Source of the DNA: Aurantibacillus circumpalustris
GTDB taxonomy: Bacteria; Bacteroidota; Bacteroidia; B-17B0; Aurantibacillaceae
Direction: 5' to 3'
Assembly: GCF_029625215.1 (NCBI RefSeq)
Contig: NZ_CP121197.1
Span: 2,170,001 to 2,234,000 of the forward strand
Length of the DNA: 64,000 bases
Shown: positions 1 through 11,400 of the stretch, one piece after another
Position numbering within the stretch: position 1 is the stretch's first letter
How the letters are laid out: every line of letters begins with the position of its first letter
Notes under the pieces: generated by a model
What the model was told of the DNA's origin: nothing
The model's database searches: none
Seen by the model: only the letters and a program-made list of their open reading frames with translations
Program-made: the position numbers and the translations under genes

Positions 1-2
1 GC

Positions 3-3000
3 GGTGTAGGTGCAAATCCTATTCTTTATGCGTATGCCGGCGGTACAGCTACACCAAGTTCTGCGGTGCAAGATGGGATTTGGAGTTGCGTTGGTGCAGA
101 TTATGTAACGATTGATGGTATTGATCTGAATGATCCAAATACATCAAATCCATCAACGATGGAGTATGGTTATGGTTTTTTTAGAGCAAGTGCAACAGAT
201 GGTTGTCAGAATAATACCATCAAAAATTGTGTAATAACTCTTAACCGGATAAATAATGTCGCAGGTTCAGGCCCTGCAACAGATGGTTCTCGAGGTATTG
301 ACGTAGTGGATGCAATTCCTTCATTACATACAACTGCTCTAACAATAACATCGGCGAGTGGAACAAACTCAAATAATAAGTTTTACACAAACACCATACA
401 AAATTGCAACATAGGTATTGCCCTGATAGGTTTTGCTGCTGCAAGTCCATTCACTCTTGCCGATACAGGAAATGATATAGGAGGAAGTTCTGTGACAACG
501 GGAAATACTATTATTAATTTTGGTGGTGGGGGCACTACAAGTCCGTCGGCAGGTGTACGTACTTTGGCTCAGTACAATATCAATGTAAGTTACAGTACGC
601 TAAATAACAATACCGGTAGTGGCGTACTGAGTGCACAGGTGTTAAGAGGTATTTATCTGAATACTGCTACGAGCGCAAATGCTACCATCAACAATAATAC
701 TATTACTGTAAATGGTGGCGGTACTACTAGTCAGCTAACGGCTATAGAAAACGTATCTGGAGCCACTGCTGCAACTAACTCTATTGTTATTACCAACAAT
801 CTTATTACAAATTGCACATATAATACCGCAACCAGTGGTGTTTTTTATGGATTATATAGTACGGCATCTGCCGCGTATCTTAGTATTTCAAATAACACAT
901 TAAGTAACAATTCGACTAATGCCACTAGTGGCAGTTATTACCCTATATACAACACCGGGGCGGTAACAACCACGGTTAATATAAATAATAATACAATTGG
1001 TCTTGGAACATTTAACGCCGGTGCTACGTCTTTAGCGCTGAGAGGTGTATATAATACGGGAGGTACAACAACTTCCACTGTAAATGTGAATTCTAATATA
1101 TTTCAGTCTGCTACTTATGTGGGCACGGGTTCTGGGGAAGCAAGTATGGTGTACAATTCAGCAACAAGAGGGCTTACTAATATGAATAATAATAATTTTA
1201 ATAACGTTGGTCTTAAAACTACTGGTACAATTTACCTGATGTACAACAGTAATGCAACTCAAAACACGAATGTAAACAACAACTTAATCACCACTGGATT
1301 TTCCAACGGAGCAACTGGCAGTACAAGTAACATGTATTTGTATTATAACTTTGGCTCGCCAACTGCTGGAACCGCTTTGTTTGATGGTAACAATTACACG
1401 AATATTACCATGGTTGGTACGGGTGTTTTTTATGGATTATATCAAGCAACAAGTACTTCACAAATCGAAATTTTCCAGAATAATCTTATTTCTAATGTAA
1501 CAGCAAGCACTTCTGTAATCAATGCACTTTACCATAACTATGGGGCTGCCACTAGTGCAATTACCAATAACACAGTTACAAACTTAAAAGGCGGTTCAGT
1601 AAATGCGATTATTATTGGAAATTCTAGTGCATCTAGTGGACTTACTGTAAACCTTAACACTGTTGGTTCATGTACCGCTTTAGCAACTACAGGACAGGCT
1701 GTAGGCATTTTTCATGTTGCAGGAGCGGCTAGTAATATTTTCAGAAATCGGGTATATGATTTAACAGGAGCAAGCACCACAAATGTGATTGGCGGGATTT
1801 ATATAAATGCTGGAGGAACACTAAGTATTTATAATAACCTGGTAGGTGATTTGAAAGCACCTTTAACCGATGGGCTTTCTATCTCAGGGTTGTATATTGG
1901 AGCTGCTACCTCAGTAAATGCGCATTTCAACACTGTTAATCTTTCAGCGTTAAGTTCGGGTGCAAATTTTGGATCAATTGCATTATATGCTTCTACTACT
2001 TCTAGTGTGAGTTTACGTAATAATATACTGGTTAATAATTCAACTTCAACTGGAACTGGTAAAACTTATGCATACATGAGAAGTTCAACGACAGAATCCA
2101 CTTATGCCACCAATTCGAATAACAACTTATTGTATGCAGGAATTCCATCTGTAAATAATTTAGTTTATTTTGATGGTACCAACGCTGTTCAAACATTAAG
2201 CGCATATAAAACCCTCATGGTAACAAGAGATGGTCTTTCTGTAACCGAAAACCCACCATTTTTAAGCACCGTGGGATCTAACGCCAACTTTTTAAATATA
2301 AATCCATCTGTTGCCACTGCTGTTGAGTCTGGGGCAACACCGGTTTCTGGCGTTACGGATGATTATGCAGGAACAACAAGAAATGTTACCACTCCCGACA
2401 TTGGTGCGAGGGAAGGCGTTTACACCATTCAAAACTGTACGACTGCAAATGGCGGAACTTTGGGTATAGCGAGTACCACAGCGTGTGCTGGTCAAACTCT
2501 GGTTGCAACGTCAACGGGTGTAAGTACCGGCCCAACTACCAGCTATTTATGGAAAGTTGGAGCAACGCCAGGTGGTCCTTATGCTCCAGTAACAGGAGGA
2601 ACAGGTTCTACTACAACTTCCTATACCAGTGCTCCGTTGCCAACCGGTGTTTATTATGTGGTGCTTGAGACCGTTTGCTCAGCCGCATCTATGACTGCGG
2701 TATCTAATGAGGGAACGCTTACTGTGAATGCCACACCAACAGTTTCGGCAACTTCTGCCACAACCCTTTTGTGTAGCGGACAAAATATTACTTTGAGTGG
2801 TTCTTCTAATATTGGAACTTCATATGTGTGGTCAGGACCAAATAATTACACCACTACTACGCAAAATCCATCTATTAACGGAGCGTTGGCAAACGCAAGT
2901 GGCAGCTACAGTTTATTTACTACAGTTAATGGTTGTACCTCTACACCAGGCGTTGTTTCTATTACTGTAAGTGCTGTGCCATCTGCCATTACTTTAAGTC

Positions 3001-4937
3001 CGGCTTCGACAACAATTTGTGCAGGTAATTCTCAAACGCTCAATGTTTTAGGCGCTTCCATCCCTTCTGTATTTAATTTTACACCGCAAACAAATCAGAA
3101 TAGCACAACAGGTTATCCGGCTCCTTACTCTGCTTATTATGGCGGACAAAAAATGCAATTTCTTGTCTTGGCAAGTGAATTAACCGCGCAGGGATTAGCA
3201 GCAGGGCCACTCACGAGTATTCAATTTCCGGTTGTGAGTTTAGGGTCTAACTGGGGAACTTCTATTTATGATAATCAAAGTTTTCAGATGAGTATGAAAG
3301 CCACTACGCTTACTTCTGTGGGTGCTACTTTTGAAACGGGATTAACCATTGTTTCGACAGCCACAAATTTTACACCTACCGTAGGTTATAACAACACGCA
3401 TACTTTCGGTACTCCATTTGCGTGGAATGGTACAAGTAATTTAATTATAGAAACAGTGTTTTCAAATAATTTTGCAGGAACCACAAGTGATGCAATTATT
3501 CAATACAACAGTGCGACCTCTTTCCAAAGTACCATGGTTTATAGAGCAGACAATCAAACTTTTTTAGCAATGGCCGCTGCAACAACAACAAATTATGCAA
3601 CAAATCTTATTCGGCCAGACTTTAAATTGTATCAAAATATTCCGGTAACATTCACTTGGACACCATCTGGCGGATTATCTGCAACTTCTGGAAGTTCTGT
3701 AAATGCAACACCTGCCTCATCGACAATATATACAGTGGTCGCTAAAAATGGATTAAATGCTGCTTGTACTAGTAGTGCAAGTGTTTCTTTAAGTATTGCT
3801 CCAATGCCAACAGTAACAATTGTGGCTTCTGCAAGTGCAGCTTGTGTTGGCAGTACAGTTAATCTAACAGCAGGTGGCGCTGACACTTATCTTTGGGATA
3901 ATAGCGCTACAACAACAGCCATTACTGTTAGCCCTGCGCTAACAACAGTGTATACAGTTACCGGTCAAACTCAATATTGTGGAAACGTAACTAAAACAAT
4001 AAGTATTATTGCGAATCCTTTACCAATAATAACGGCAGTGTCGTCTGCTACAGCTATTTGTGCCGGTCAAACGGCAACACTTACCAGTTCAGGAGCATTG
4101 AATTATTCTTGGGTTTCTGGCCCGTTAACGAACACTTATGCAGTTAGTCCTGTGTCCGCAACTAATTATACAGTTATTGGTACAGATGCTTTGGGTTGTT
4201 CTGATCAGGCTACAGTTTCTGTTGCAATAAATACAGTAGTGCCAATATCTGTGAGTCCGGTTTCTGCAACAGTTTGTGCTTTTTCTCCGGTGAGCTTCAC
4301 AGCGGCAGGCGCCAGCACTTATTCGTGGAGTTCCGGAGCTAATACTGCAACTACTGCCATCACGCCATTAACAAGTGGTTCTTATACGGTAACTGGTTTT
4401 GACGTAAACGGATGCTCGTCAAGTCAAACTATTTCTTTAACAGCAACTGCCTTGCCTACGGTTATAATTTCTCCGACCTCCCCAACTATTTGTTCTAATG
4501 AATCAATTATACTTACAGGTTCGGGAGCAATTAATTATTCATGGATGCCCGGTACTTCAACAAGTAGTACACTCATGGTTAATGCTTCTACAACATCTTC
4601 TTCCTATACAGTTGAAGGTGTAGATGCCAATAATTGTAAAAACACTATGTCTGTTACTGTAACGGTTGAGCTGTGCACTGGACTTAGTGAGAAAATTGTT
4701 TTGGCAGGAAAAGTAAGCTTATATCCTAATCCAACTACTGGCTTAATTACTGCGGACTTCGGTTTCGAAGGTTTAAAAGAAATTATCATTCTTAATTCGA
4801 TTGGTGCAATGGTCGTGAAATCTAACACTGATGAATTAACAACAAATTTCGATCTTTCAAATTATGCGAAAGGAGTTTATTTTGTTCATGTTAAAACAAA
4901 TGGAACTTCAGTGAATTATAAAATTGTAATCGAGTAA
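3..4937 (+). CDS. Giant T9SS-secreted beta-helix/PKD-repeat protein (5' end outside window)
   Basis: The frame is open to the left edge, so the start and signal peptide lie outside the window. The first ~750 visible residues are Asn/Thr/Ser-rich repeats of the right-handed beta-helix kind (recurrent NNNT, ITNN words), ending in a PDIGARE motif. Ig/PKD-like modules follow, each with a Cys near the start and a GC near the end. One of them is split by an inserted ~190-residue module (about 3060-3640). The last ~75 residues are a T9SS type A sorting domain (YPNPTTG, then GVYFVHVKTNG and KIVIE). Expected fate is outer-membrane translocation and attachment or release, possibly as an adhesin or matrix protein. 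The sorting domain is nearly identical to that of the next gene, so the two are tandem paralogues. Ligand unknown. Confidence 0.9.
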   Translation, partial: GVGANPILYAYAGGTATPSSAVQDGIWSCVGADYVTIDGIDLNDPNTSNPSTMEYGYGFFRASATDGCQNNTIKNCVITLNRINNVAGSGPATDGSRGIDVVDAIPSLHTTALTITSASGTNSNNKFYTNTIQNCNIGIALIGFAAASPFTLADTGNDIGGSSVTTGNTIINFGGGGTTSPSAGVRTLAQYNINVSYSTLNNNTGSGVLSAQVLRGIYLNTATSANATINNNTITVNGGGTTSQLTAIENVSGATAATNSIVITNNLITNCTYNTATSGVFYGLYSTASAAYLSISNNTLSNNSTNATSGSYYPIYNTGAVTTTVNINNNTIGLGTFNAGATSLALRGVYNTGGTTTSTVNVNSNIFQSATYVGTGSGEASMVYNSATRGLTNMNNNNFNNVGLKTTGTIYLMYNSNATQNTNVNNNLITTGFSNGATGSTSNMYLYYNFGSPTAGTALFDGNNYTNITMVGTGVFYGLYQATSTSQIEIFQNNLISNVTASTSVINALYHNYGAATSAITNNTVTNLKGGSVNAIIIGNSSASSGLTVNLNTVGSCTALATTGQAVGIFHVAGAASNIFRNRVYDLTGASTTNVIGGIYINAGGTLSIYNNLVGDLKAPLTDGLSISGLYIGAATSVNAHFNTVNLSALSSGANFGSIALYASTTSSVSLRNNILVNNSTSTGTGKTYAYMRSSTTESTYATNSNNNLLYAGIPSVNNLVYFDGTNAVQTLSAYKTLMVTRDGLSVTENPPFLSTVGSNANFLNINPSVATAVESGATPVSGVTDDYAGTTRNVTTPDIGAREGVYTIQNCTTANGGTLGIASTTACAGQTLVATSTGVSTGPTTSYLWKVGATPGGPYAPVTGGTGSTTTSYTSAPLPTGVYYVVLETVCSAASMTAVSNEGTLTVNATPTVSATSATTLLCSGQNITLSGSSNIGTSYVWSGPNNYTTTTQNPSINGALANASGSYSLFTTVNGCTSTPGVVSITVSAVPSAITLSPASTTICAGNSQTLNVLGASIPSVFNFTPQTNQNSTTGYPAPYSAYYGGQKMQFLVLASELTAQGLAAGPLTSIQFPVVSLGSNWGTSIYDNQSFQMSMKATTLTSVGATFETGLTIVSTATNFTPTVGYNNTHTFGTPFAWNGTSNLIIETVFSNNFAGTTSDAIIQYNSATSFQSTMVYRADNQTFLAMAAATTTNYATNLIRPDFKLYQNIPVTFTWTPSGGLSATSGSSVNATPASSTIYTVVAKNGLNAACTSSASVSLSIAPMPTVTIVASASAACVGSTVNLTAGGADTYLWDNSATTTAITVSPALTTVYTVTGQTQYCGNVTKTISIIANPLPIITAVSSATAICAGQTATLTSSGALNYSWVSGPLTNTYAVSPVSATNYTVIGTDALGCSDQATVSVAINTVVPISVSPVSATVCAFSPVSFTAAGASTYSWSSGANTATTAITPLTSGSYTVTGFDVNGCSSSQTISLTATALPTVIISPTSPTICSNESIILTGSGAINYSWMPGTSTSSTLMVNASTTSSSYTVEGVDANNCKNTMSVTVTVELCTGLSEKIVLAGKVSLYPNPTTGLITADFGFEGLKEIIILNSIGAMVVKSNTDELTTNFDLSNYAKGVYFVHVKTNGTSVNYKIVIE

Positions 4938-4957
4938 GTTGTATAGTTACAATAATT

Positions 4958-4989
4958 AAGGCTACCTCCATTTGAGGTAGCCTTTTTTT
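4958..4989 (+). terminator. Rho-independent terminator after first giant protein
   Basis: An 11-bp perfect stem (AAGGCTACCTC at 4958-4968 with GAGGTAGCCTT at 4974-4984), a 5-nt loop and a T run, starting 20 nt after the stop codon. Confidence 0.9.
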
Positions 4990-5208
4990 GCGTTGAAGAA
5001 ATCATAACTCAAGAATGTGAATACCAAAATAGTGTTGGTCAATACAAAAAAAACTATTGCTTTTATTTTTTTGAAAAAGTTTGGTTTCTATGTTAAATAA
5101 TCAGATTTAGCAAACGTTAATTTGAATAATTTTTCAATGGTAGGTAATGAACCCAATCTCTTACTCAAGTGTAATTTTTATCCAGAAGCTTAATTTTTTT
5201 TCTAAGCC

Positions 5209-5247
5209 TATTCTAACATAGCTCTAAGGTTATTCTAACATAGCTCT
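5209..5247. repeat. 17-bp direct repeat, two copies, 22-bp period
   Basis: TATTCTAACATAGCTCT occurs at 5209-5225 and again at 5231-5247 without mismatch. The copies are two helical turns apart and end 13 bp upstream of the TAnnTTTG element at 5261. This is the geometry of a tandem activator or repressor site, but no regulator is identified. Confidence 0.75.
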
Positions 5248-5260
5248 GAGTTTAATAATT

Positions 5261-5268
5261 TACTTTTG
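5261..5268 (+). promoter_or_regulatory. Candidate -7 promoter element (TACTTTTG)
   Basis: Exact match to the Bacteroidota TAnnTTTG consensus. No clear -33 TTG is seen. If used, it gives a leader of about 210 nt before the start at 5489. Confidence 0.4.
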
Positions 5269-5460
5269 CTTCAAGTGATGTTGTATTTAGACTACAGTGA
5301 ACTGAAATAGGTGAAGCTGATAACAATAATCCACCCTTACAAAAAACAATAAATTCTTTCTGACAATTTTTATGTGTTCTTCGGTAAAAAAAAGGATATC
5401 AATTGAGTATGAATATTAAAATAAGAAAAATTAAAACTAATTACTTTCAAACTACTATAA

Positions 5461-5485
5461 ACACACACGCACACACACACACACA
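5461..5485 (+). repeat. CA-dinucleotide tract at the start codon
   Basis: Twelve AC units with one interruption (G at 5469) run to within 4 nt of the ATG at 5489. Such tracts are prone to slippage. Here it occupies the ribosome-binding region rather than the coding frame, so length changes could tune translation. Confidence 0.9.
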
Positions 5486-5488
5486 ATT

Positions 5489-8400
5489 ATGAAAAAACAC
5501 GCACAAAACAAAAGGGTAATAAGTATACTGTTTTTGTTAATTTATTTATTGACTTCTCAGCAACTCATCTCACAAAATGTTGTTGTATCAGGAGCGCTAG
5601 TAGGAAATGGATCGTATCCTGATCTTAATTCTGCATTTGTAGCCATAAATGGTGGTGTGCAAACTGCCGCTAACATAAACGTGAGTATAATAGCTAATAC
5701 AACCGAGACTGCATCTGCTATTCTTAATGCCGGAGCATGGAACACATTATCCATTTCACCTTCGGGGGGAGCAACTAGAAATATTACAGGTTCTTTGGCA
5801 TTACCCCTAATTGATTTGAATGATGCGGATAAAGTAATTATTAATGGTTTAAACACGGGTGGTAACGCCCTGGTAATTTCTAATACGAATGCTGGAAACG
5901 CGTTAACGACAACAATTCGTTTAATGAATGGGGCTACTAACAATACCATAACAAATTGTTCGGTTTTAGGTTCATCAACGCTTGCCACTTTAGGAACTAT
6001 TTCATTTTCAACATCGTCCTCTGTTGGTAATAGTAATAACATCATTTCAAATTGTGATATAGGACCTGCTGGAGCTAATTTACCAACTAATGCAATTTTC
6101 TCATTGGGTAGTGCTACTTTTGATAATTCAAACAACACAATTCAAAATTGTAGAATTTATGATTTCTTCAGTGCATCAATTGCTACAAGGGGGATTTTAA
6201 TTTCAACAAATAATACTAATTGGATAATTACTGGAAACCGTATTTTTCAAACAGGTTTAAGAACCTATACAACAGCTAACACACATGGAGGGATACAAAT
6301 TACCTCAGGGAGCGCATACGTAATCACGAATAATATAATTGGGTATTCTTCTGCCACCGCTTCTGGAACTTATTCTATGACGGGGACGATTGCAAGTTTA
6401 TTCATTGGAATTAATTTTGCAGTTGGTACGACTACTGCAACCTCTGTGCAGGGCAATACTATAACGGCCATCTATTTAACCACATCAGGTAGTACCTCTA
6501 CAGGTAGTGGTGTACTCTGTGGAATAAATGTAACCGGAGGGAATGTTAACATAGGGAATACTTCTTCCAATTTAATTGGAGGAACCTCTGGTGTTGATTT
6601 AATCTTTTCAAATCAAACTACAACAGGTGGATTGGTGGTAGGAATAAACTCTTCGAGTACAGGAACTGTAAATATATCGGGAAATTATATAGGCGGCTTA
6701 ACATCTACTGGAACAACTGCAGCCGTTACAGGTGGGGTAACAGGTATTAACATTTCTGGCGTTGCAACAGGTTTATCCATTAATACGAACACCATCGGAA
6801 ACCCAACACCAGACAACATGAGATGCGGAACTACAGCCTTAACAACTGGCGCATCCGCGGGATCGGGAATTAACATTGTTTCAACATTAACTGCTACAAA
6901 TATTGCGGTTACCAATAACCTTATTCGAAATATCTCATCATGGGGTGCAAGCACTGGTTGTTATGTAAGAGGTATTTGGGGTTCTTTAACCAGTAGCGCG
7001 GGAATTTTTTCGGTCTTAAATAATACGATCACCAACTTAACCTCCAACAACTTGAATGTTACTGTTGGTACTGGTCAAATTGGAACCTGCGGTATTATTA
7101 TGGCAACAGGTACATCATGTACAGTTTCAGGAAACTATATCTCTAACATTGCCAATACAGGAACTGCAACTACAAATGTTATTGTTGCAGCACTTGCTAT
7201 TGCAAATGGTTTTAGCACGGTTGTTAGTTATAACAGAATATGGAATATCACAAACATAAGTCCTGGTACTACTCTCACAGGGCCACCTGTAGCTTGTGGA
7301 GCATTTATTCGTTCGGGGACTAATGGACTTACGTTTCATAATAATTTTATTTCCTTAGGTAACGGTCAGAGTTCAAACACAAGCTTTATTGGTATTTGGG
7401 GACAGCATGGTTCTACACCTGATCCTACAGTTCAAGTTTATTATAACACAATAAATATTGAAGGAACTGTAACGTCAGGTGCATTACCAAGTTTTGGAGT
7501 TGTACGTACCGATTTTTCTACAGCTGCCAAAACGGCGCCATATGATGTGCGAAATAATATTATTACAAATACACGTAGTGGAGGAACTGGAGGGCACTAT
7601 GCCATTGCTAATAATTATGGGGGTACAGCAAGCGCGACCGGCTGGCCAGCGAATACTTCAAATTATAACGTGCTAAATGCAAATCCTGCTACTGTCGGTT
7701 ACTGGACTACTGATCAAACTTTTTCTGCTTGGAAAACAGCTTCAGCTGGTGATGCTTTTAGTTATTCAGGAATTACAGTAAATTATGTGAACTCCGCGAG
7801 TGATTTACATTTAAATATGGGGATTACACCTACCTCAATAGAATCACACGCTCAACCAATTGTAGGAATAACAAATGATATAGATAACCAAACACGCCCG
7901 GGACCAGTTGGTTCTGTTAACGGTGGCGGATATGCTCCAGACATAGGCGCTGATGAAATTGATGGAAAGTTATTAGACATGGAGGCTCCAGTAATTACCT
8001 ATACAGCTCTTGTTGGTACCTGCACCACAGGAGACAGAACTATTTCAGTTAACATAACAGATGCTAGCGGTGTAGCTACAACAGGGTCACTTGCTCCAAG
8101 GATATATTATAAGAAAAATTCAGGGAGCTACATTTCTAATTTAGGTATTTTGGCTACAGGAACAGGTATTTTAGGAACCTGGAGTTTCACGCTCAGCTCT
8201 TCTGCGCTTGGAGGCGTTTCTTTAGGTGATAATATTTCATATTTCTTTATCGCGCAGGATCTCTCGCCAGCATTGAACGTAGGTTTTACCCCTTCAGTTG
8301 GCTTGGTAGCGGCAAATGTTAACGCGGTCACCACCCCACCAACTACCCCTAGCTTTTACTTAGTGTCAGCACTTAATGGCACTTACACAGTTGGTTCGTC

Positions 8401-11400
8401 AAGTACTTATACTTCATTAACTGCTGCGGCTTTTTCTTATAACAACTCTTGTCTTGCAGGACCTGTAACATACATGCTCACCGATCCTCTATACTCTACT
8501 GCTGAAACATTTCCAATAATTTTTTCAAATAATACATATGCAAACTCTACCAATTCCTTATTGATAAGACCTTCAACCGGAGTAAGTCCAGTTATAACTG
8601 GCGCGAACTCGTCAATTATTGCCCTGTTAGGTGCTGACTACATAAAAATAGATGGCAGTAATAATGGAAGTAGCAGCAAAAATTTAACTGTTGAAAATAC
8701 TACAACCACTTTGAGTACAGTTTTTTTTATTGGCAATAGTAGTTTAACAGATGCCGCTTCTAATATTACGTTAAACAACTGTATAATTACAGGTAGTATA
8801 GGGGCTACAACAACTGGTGGCGTTATTATCGGAAGTGGAATTTCTTTAGGTGCAGCTTCCGATATCCCTAATAACAATATGACCGTTGTTGGAAATATAT
8901 TTAAGAAAACGCAAAATGCAGTTTTTGCAATTGGAAATGCTACTTCTCCTGATATGAATTGGAATATTTCTTCTAATTTATGCGGCTCTTCAATAACTGC
9001 CGACAAACTTGGATTTAGGGGTATTGCAGTGCAGAACGCCCAATTGTTTACTGTAAATTCAAACACTATTGCTGGGATTGCGGGTTCAGTAACTGCTCAA
9101 GCAATGGCCGGACTTTTAATTGGTGCAGCGGCAAGCAATGGCACTGTGTCTCATAATATTATAAGAAGTGTAAATAATTATAACAATACCACCACAACAG
9201 GTGCAAGTGGAATTGCCCTGTCTTCTTCTATTTTAAACAATAACTTGAATGTGTACAATAATATGATTTCTGATATTACTGGTTATGGAAATACCACTCT
9301 ATTAATAACTAGCAATGGTAATGGTATAGTTGTGACAGCCGGAGGTGGATATAAAATTTATCATAATTCCGTTTGGTTAAATACAGAACAAGGAAATGCA
9401 GCGCTTACGTCAGTGCCAGCTGCAATTTTGATCACCACGGGTGTTACAGCAATCGGGGCTATTGATCTGCGAAATAATATTTTTGTAAATACACAAACAA
9501 CAACTACAAATCGTTACTCAATTTACAGTGCCCAAACGAGCAATGCTATTTTTTCTAATATCGATAATAATATTTATTCAACAACAGGACCAAATATCGG
9601 ATTTATAACCTCTGCAAGAGCAAACTTGGCGGCAATCCAAACAGGTTTTGGAAGCAATCTTAACTCTTCAACTGTTACCCCAATATTTACATCGACTACC
9701 GACTTGCACGTGTTGCCGACCAGTAACAACGCGATTGATGATTTGGGAACGCCATTGGGTATAACCTTTGATATTGATAATCAAAGCAGGAGCAATACTC
9801 TCCCTGATATTGGTGCTGATGAGTTTACAGGTACTGGTTGTGTTGGTGTAACAGCGCAATCACTATCGACAACATCTTACACATTATGCAGCAATACCCA
9901 ATCTGTTTCTCTTATGGGCGCAGGAGGAAGTTCGGGAAGCGGAATTGTTCAGGCATGGAAAGTTTCTTCTACTGCTGGTGGCCCATATACAAATGTAAGT
10001 TCAGGTACCGGATTTTCAACACCTAATTTTAATACTGGTACATTAACTGCTGGCGGTGGAACAAATTATTATGTGCTTACAACTACTTGTACTACAGCTT
10101 CTCTGAGCACCGTATCAAATGAAGCAACTGTAACTATTAATGCAACACCAAATACAAGTATAACTTCTACGCATACGTTGGCATGCCAAAATAATTCGGT
10201 AATTTTAACGGCAAATGGAACAGCATCTTACTTATGGAGTACAAGTGCCACAACTTCTACCATACAAGCTGTTCCCACTGCAAGTGCGGTTTATTCGTTT
10301 ACAGGAACTGCCGCAAATGGATGTACTAATGTTGCTTCTTTTACATTACTTTATTCAACCAATCCTGTAGTTATTGCATCGTCACCGTCAACATTAATAT
10401 GTTTAGGAAATCAAGCTACATTAACAGCGTCCGGCGCTAATAGTTATACTTGGACGGATGGCGTGACTAGTCTTAACGGAGCTACTGTTACTCCATCACC
10501 AACTATTCTAACAACTTATAGTGTTATTGGAACAAACACAAGCGGTTGTGTTAGTGCAAGTGTAAACAGAACTATTAATGTTAATAGTGTAACGTTATCA
10601 GTTGCTGGAAATACGACTATATGTCCTGGACAAACTTCAAGTCTTACGGCTTCAGGTGGATTAACATATACATGGAGTACAGGGGATAATACAGCTAATG
10701 TAATAACTAGTCCAGTTTCAAACACAGTTTTAACTCTTTCGGGTACAAATAGTTTGGGTTGTTCTGCAGCTATTACGCAGTCTATTAACGTGGGTAATAT
10801 TAGCATTTCCATTTCCGGACCAACAGCAGTTTGTTCAGGTCAGGCTGTTACTTTTACTGCAACAGGTGGTTTAACTTATACTTGGAATACGAGTGTAAAT
10901 ACAACAACTCTTTCAGATTCACCGACAGTTGCTACCACCTATAGTGTAATTGGTGCCTCTGGTTCTTGCTCTAATACTGCATCTAAAACTATACTGGTAA
11001 ATGCAAAACCTACAATTGCAATCACAGGAACTAATTCAACATGCAGTGGTGTAACAATAACCTTAACAGCTACAGGTGGAAATACATATCTTTGGAGCAC
11101 TTCTTCTACCGCTACCAACATAACAATAGCACCCACTGTAAATACAAATTATACTGTTACTGGAACGAATACTTTAGGATGCTCATCGAGTGCCTCAATT
11201 GCCGTTACGTCTAATTCTCTGCCAGTTATAGCTATAGCCCAATCTTCAACAGGAGTGTGTTATTCAACAAGTGTAACTTTCACAGGTTCAGGCGCAAATA
11301 CTTACACCTGGGTAGGTGGACCTATAAATTCAATTTATTCAATTACACCAACACTCACAACTACCTATACTTTAAATGGCACGAGTAGTTCAGGATGCGC

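Larger units (their letters stand above)
4990..5488. other. Long AT-rich intergenic region upstream of second giant protein
   Basis: About 500 bp without a credible gene. It contains a 17-bp direct repeat (5209-5247), a promoter -7 match (5261-5268) and a CA-dinucleotide tract touching the next start codon. The remaining sequence is AT-rich with nothing I recognise. Confidence 0.7.

Noticed and set aside
5557-6138. 193-codon open frame on the minus strand
   Set aside because: It is the shadow of a low-complexity repeat coding region; composition is skewed to Val/Pro/Leu and it matches nothing.
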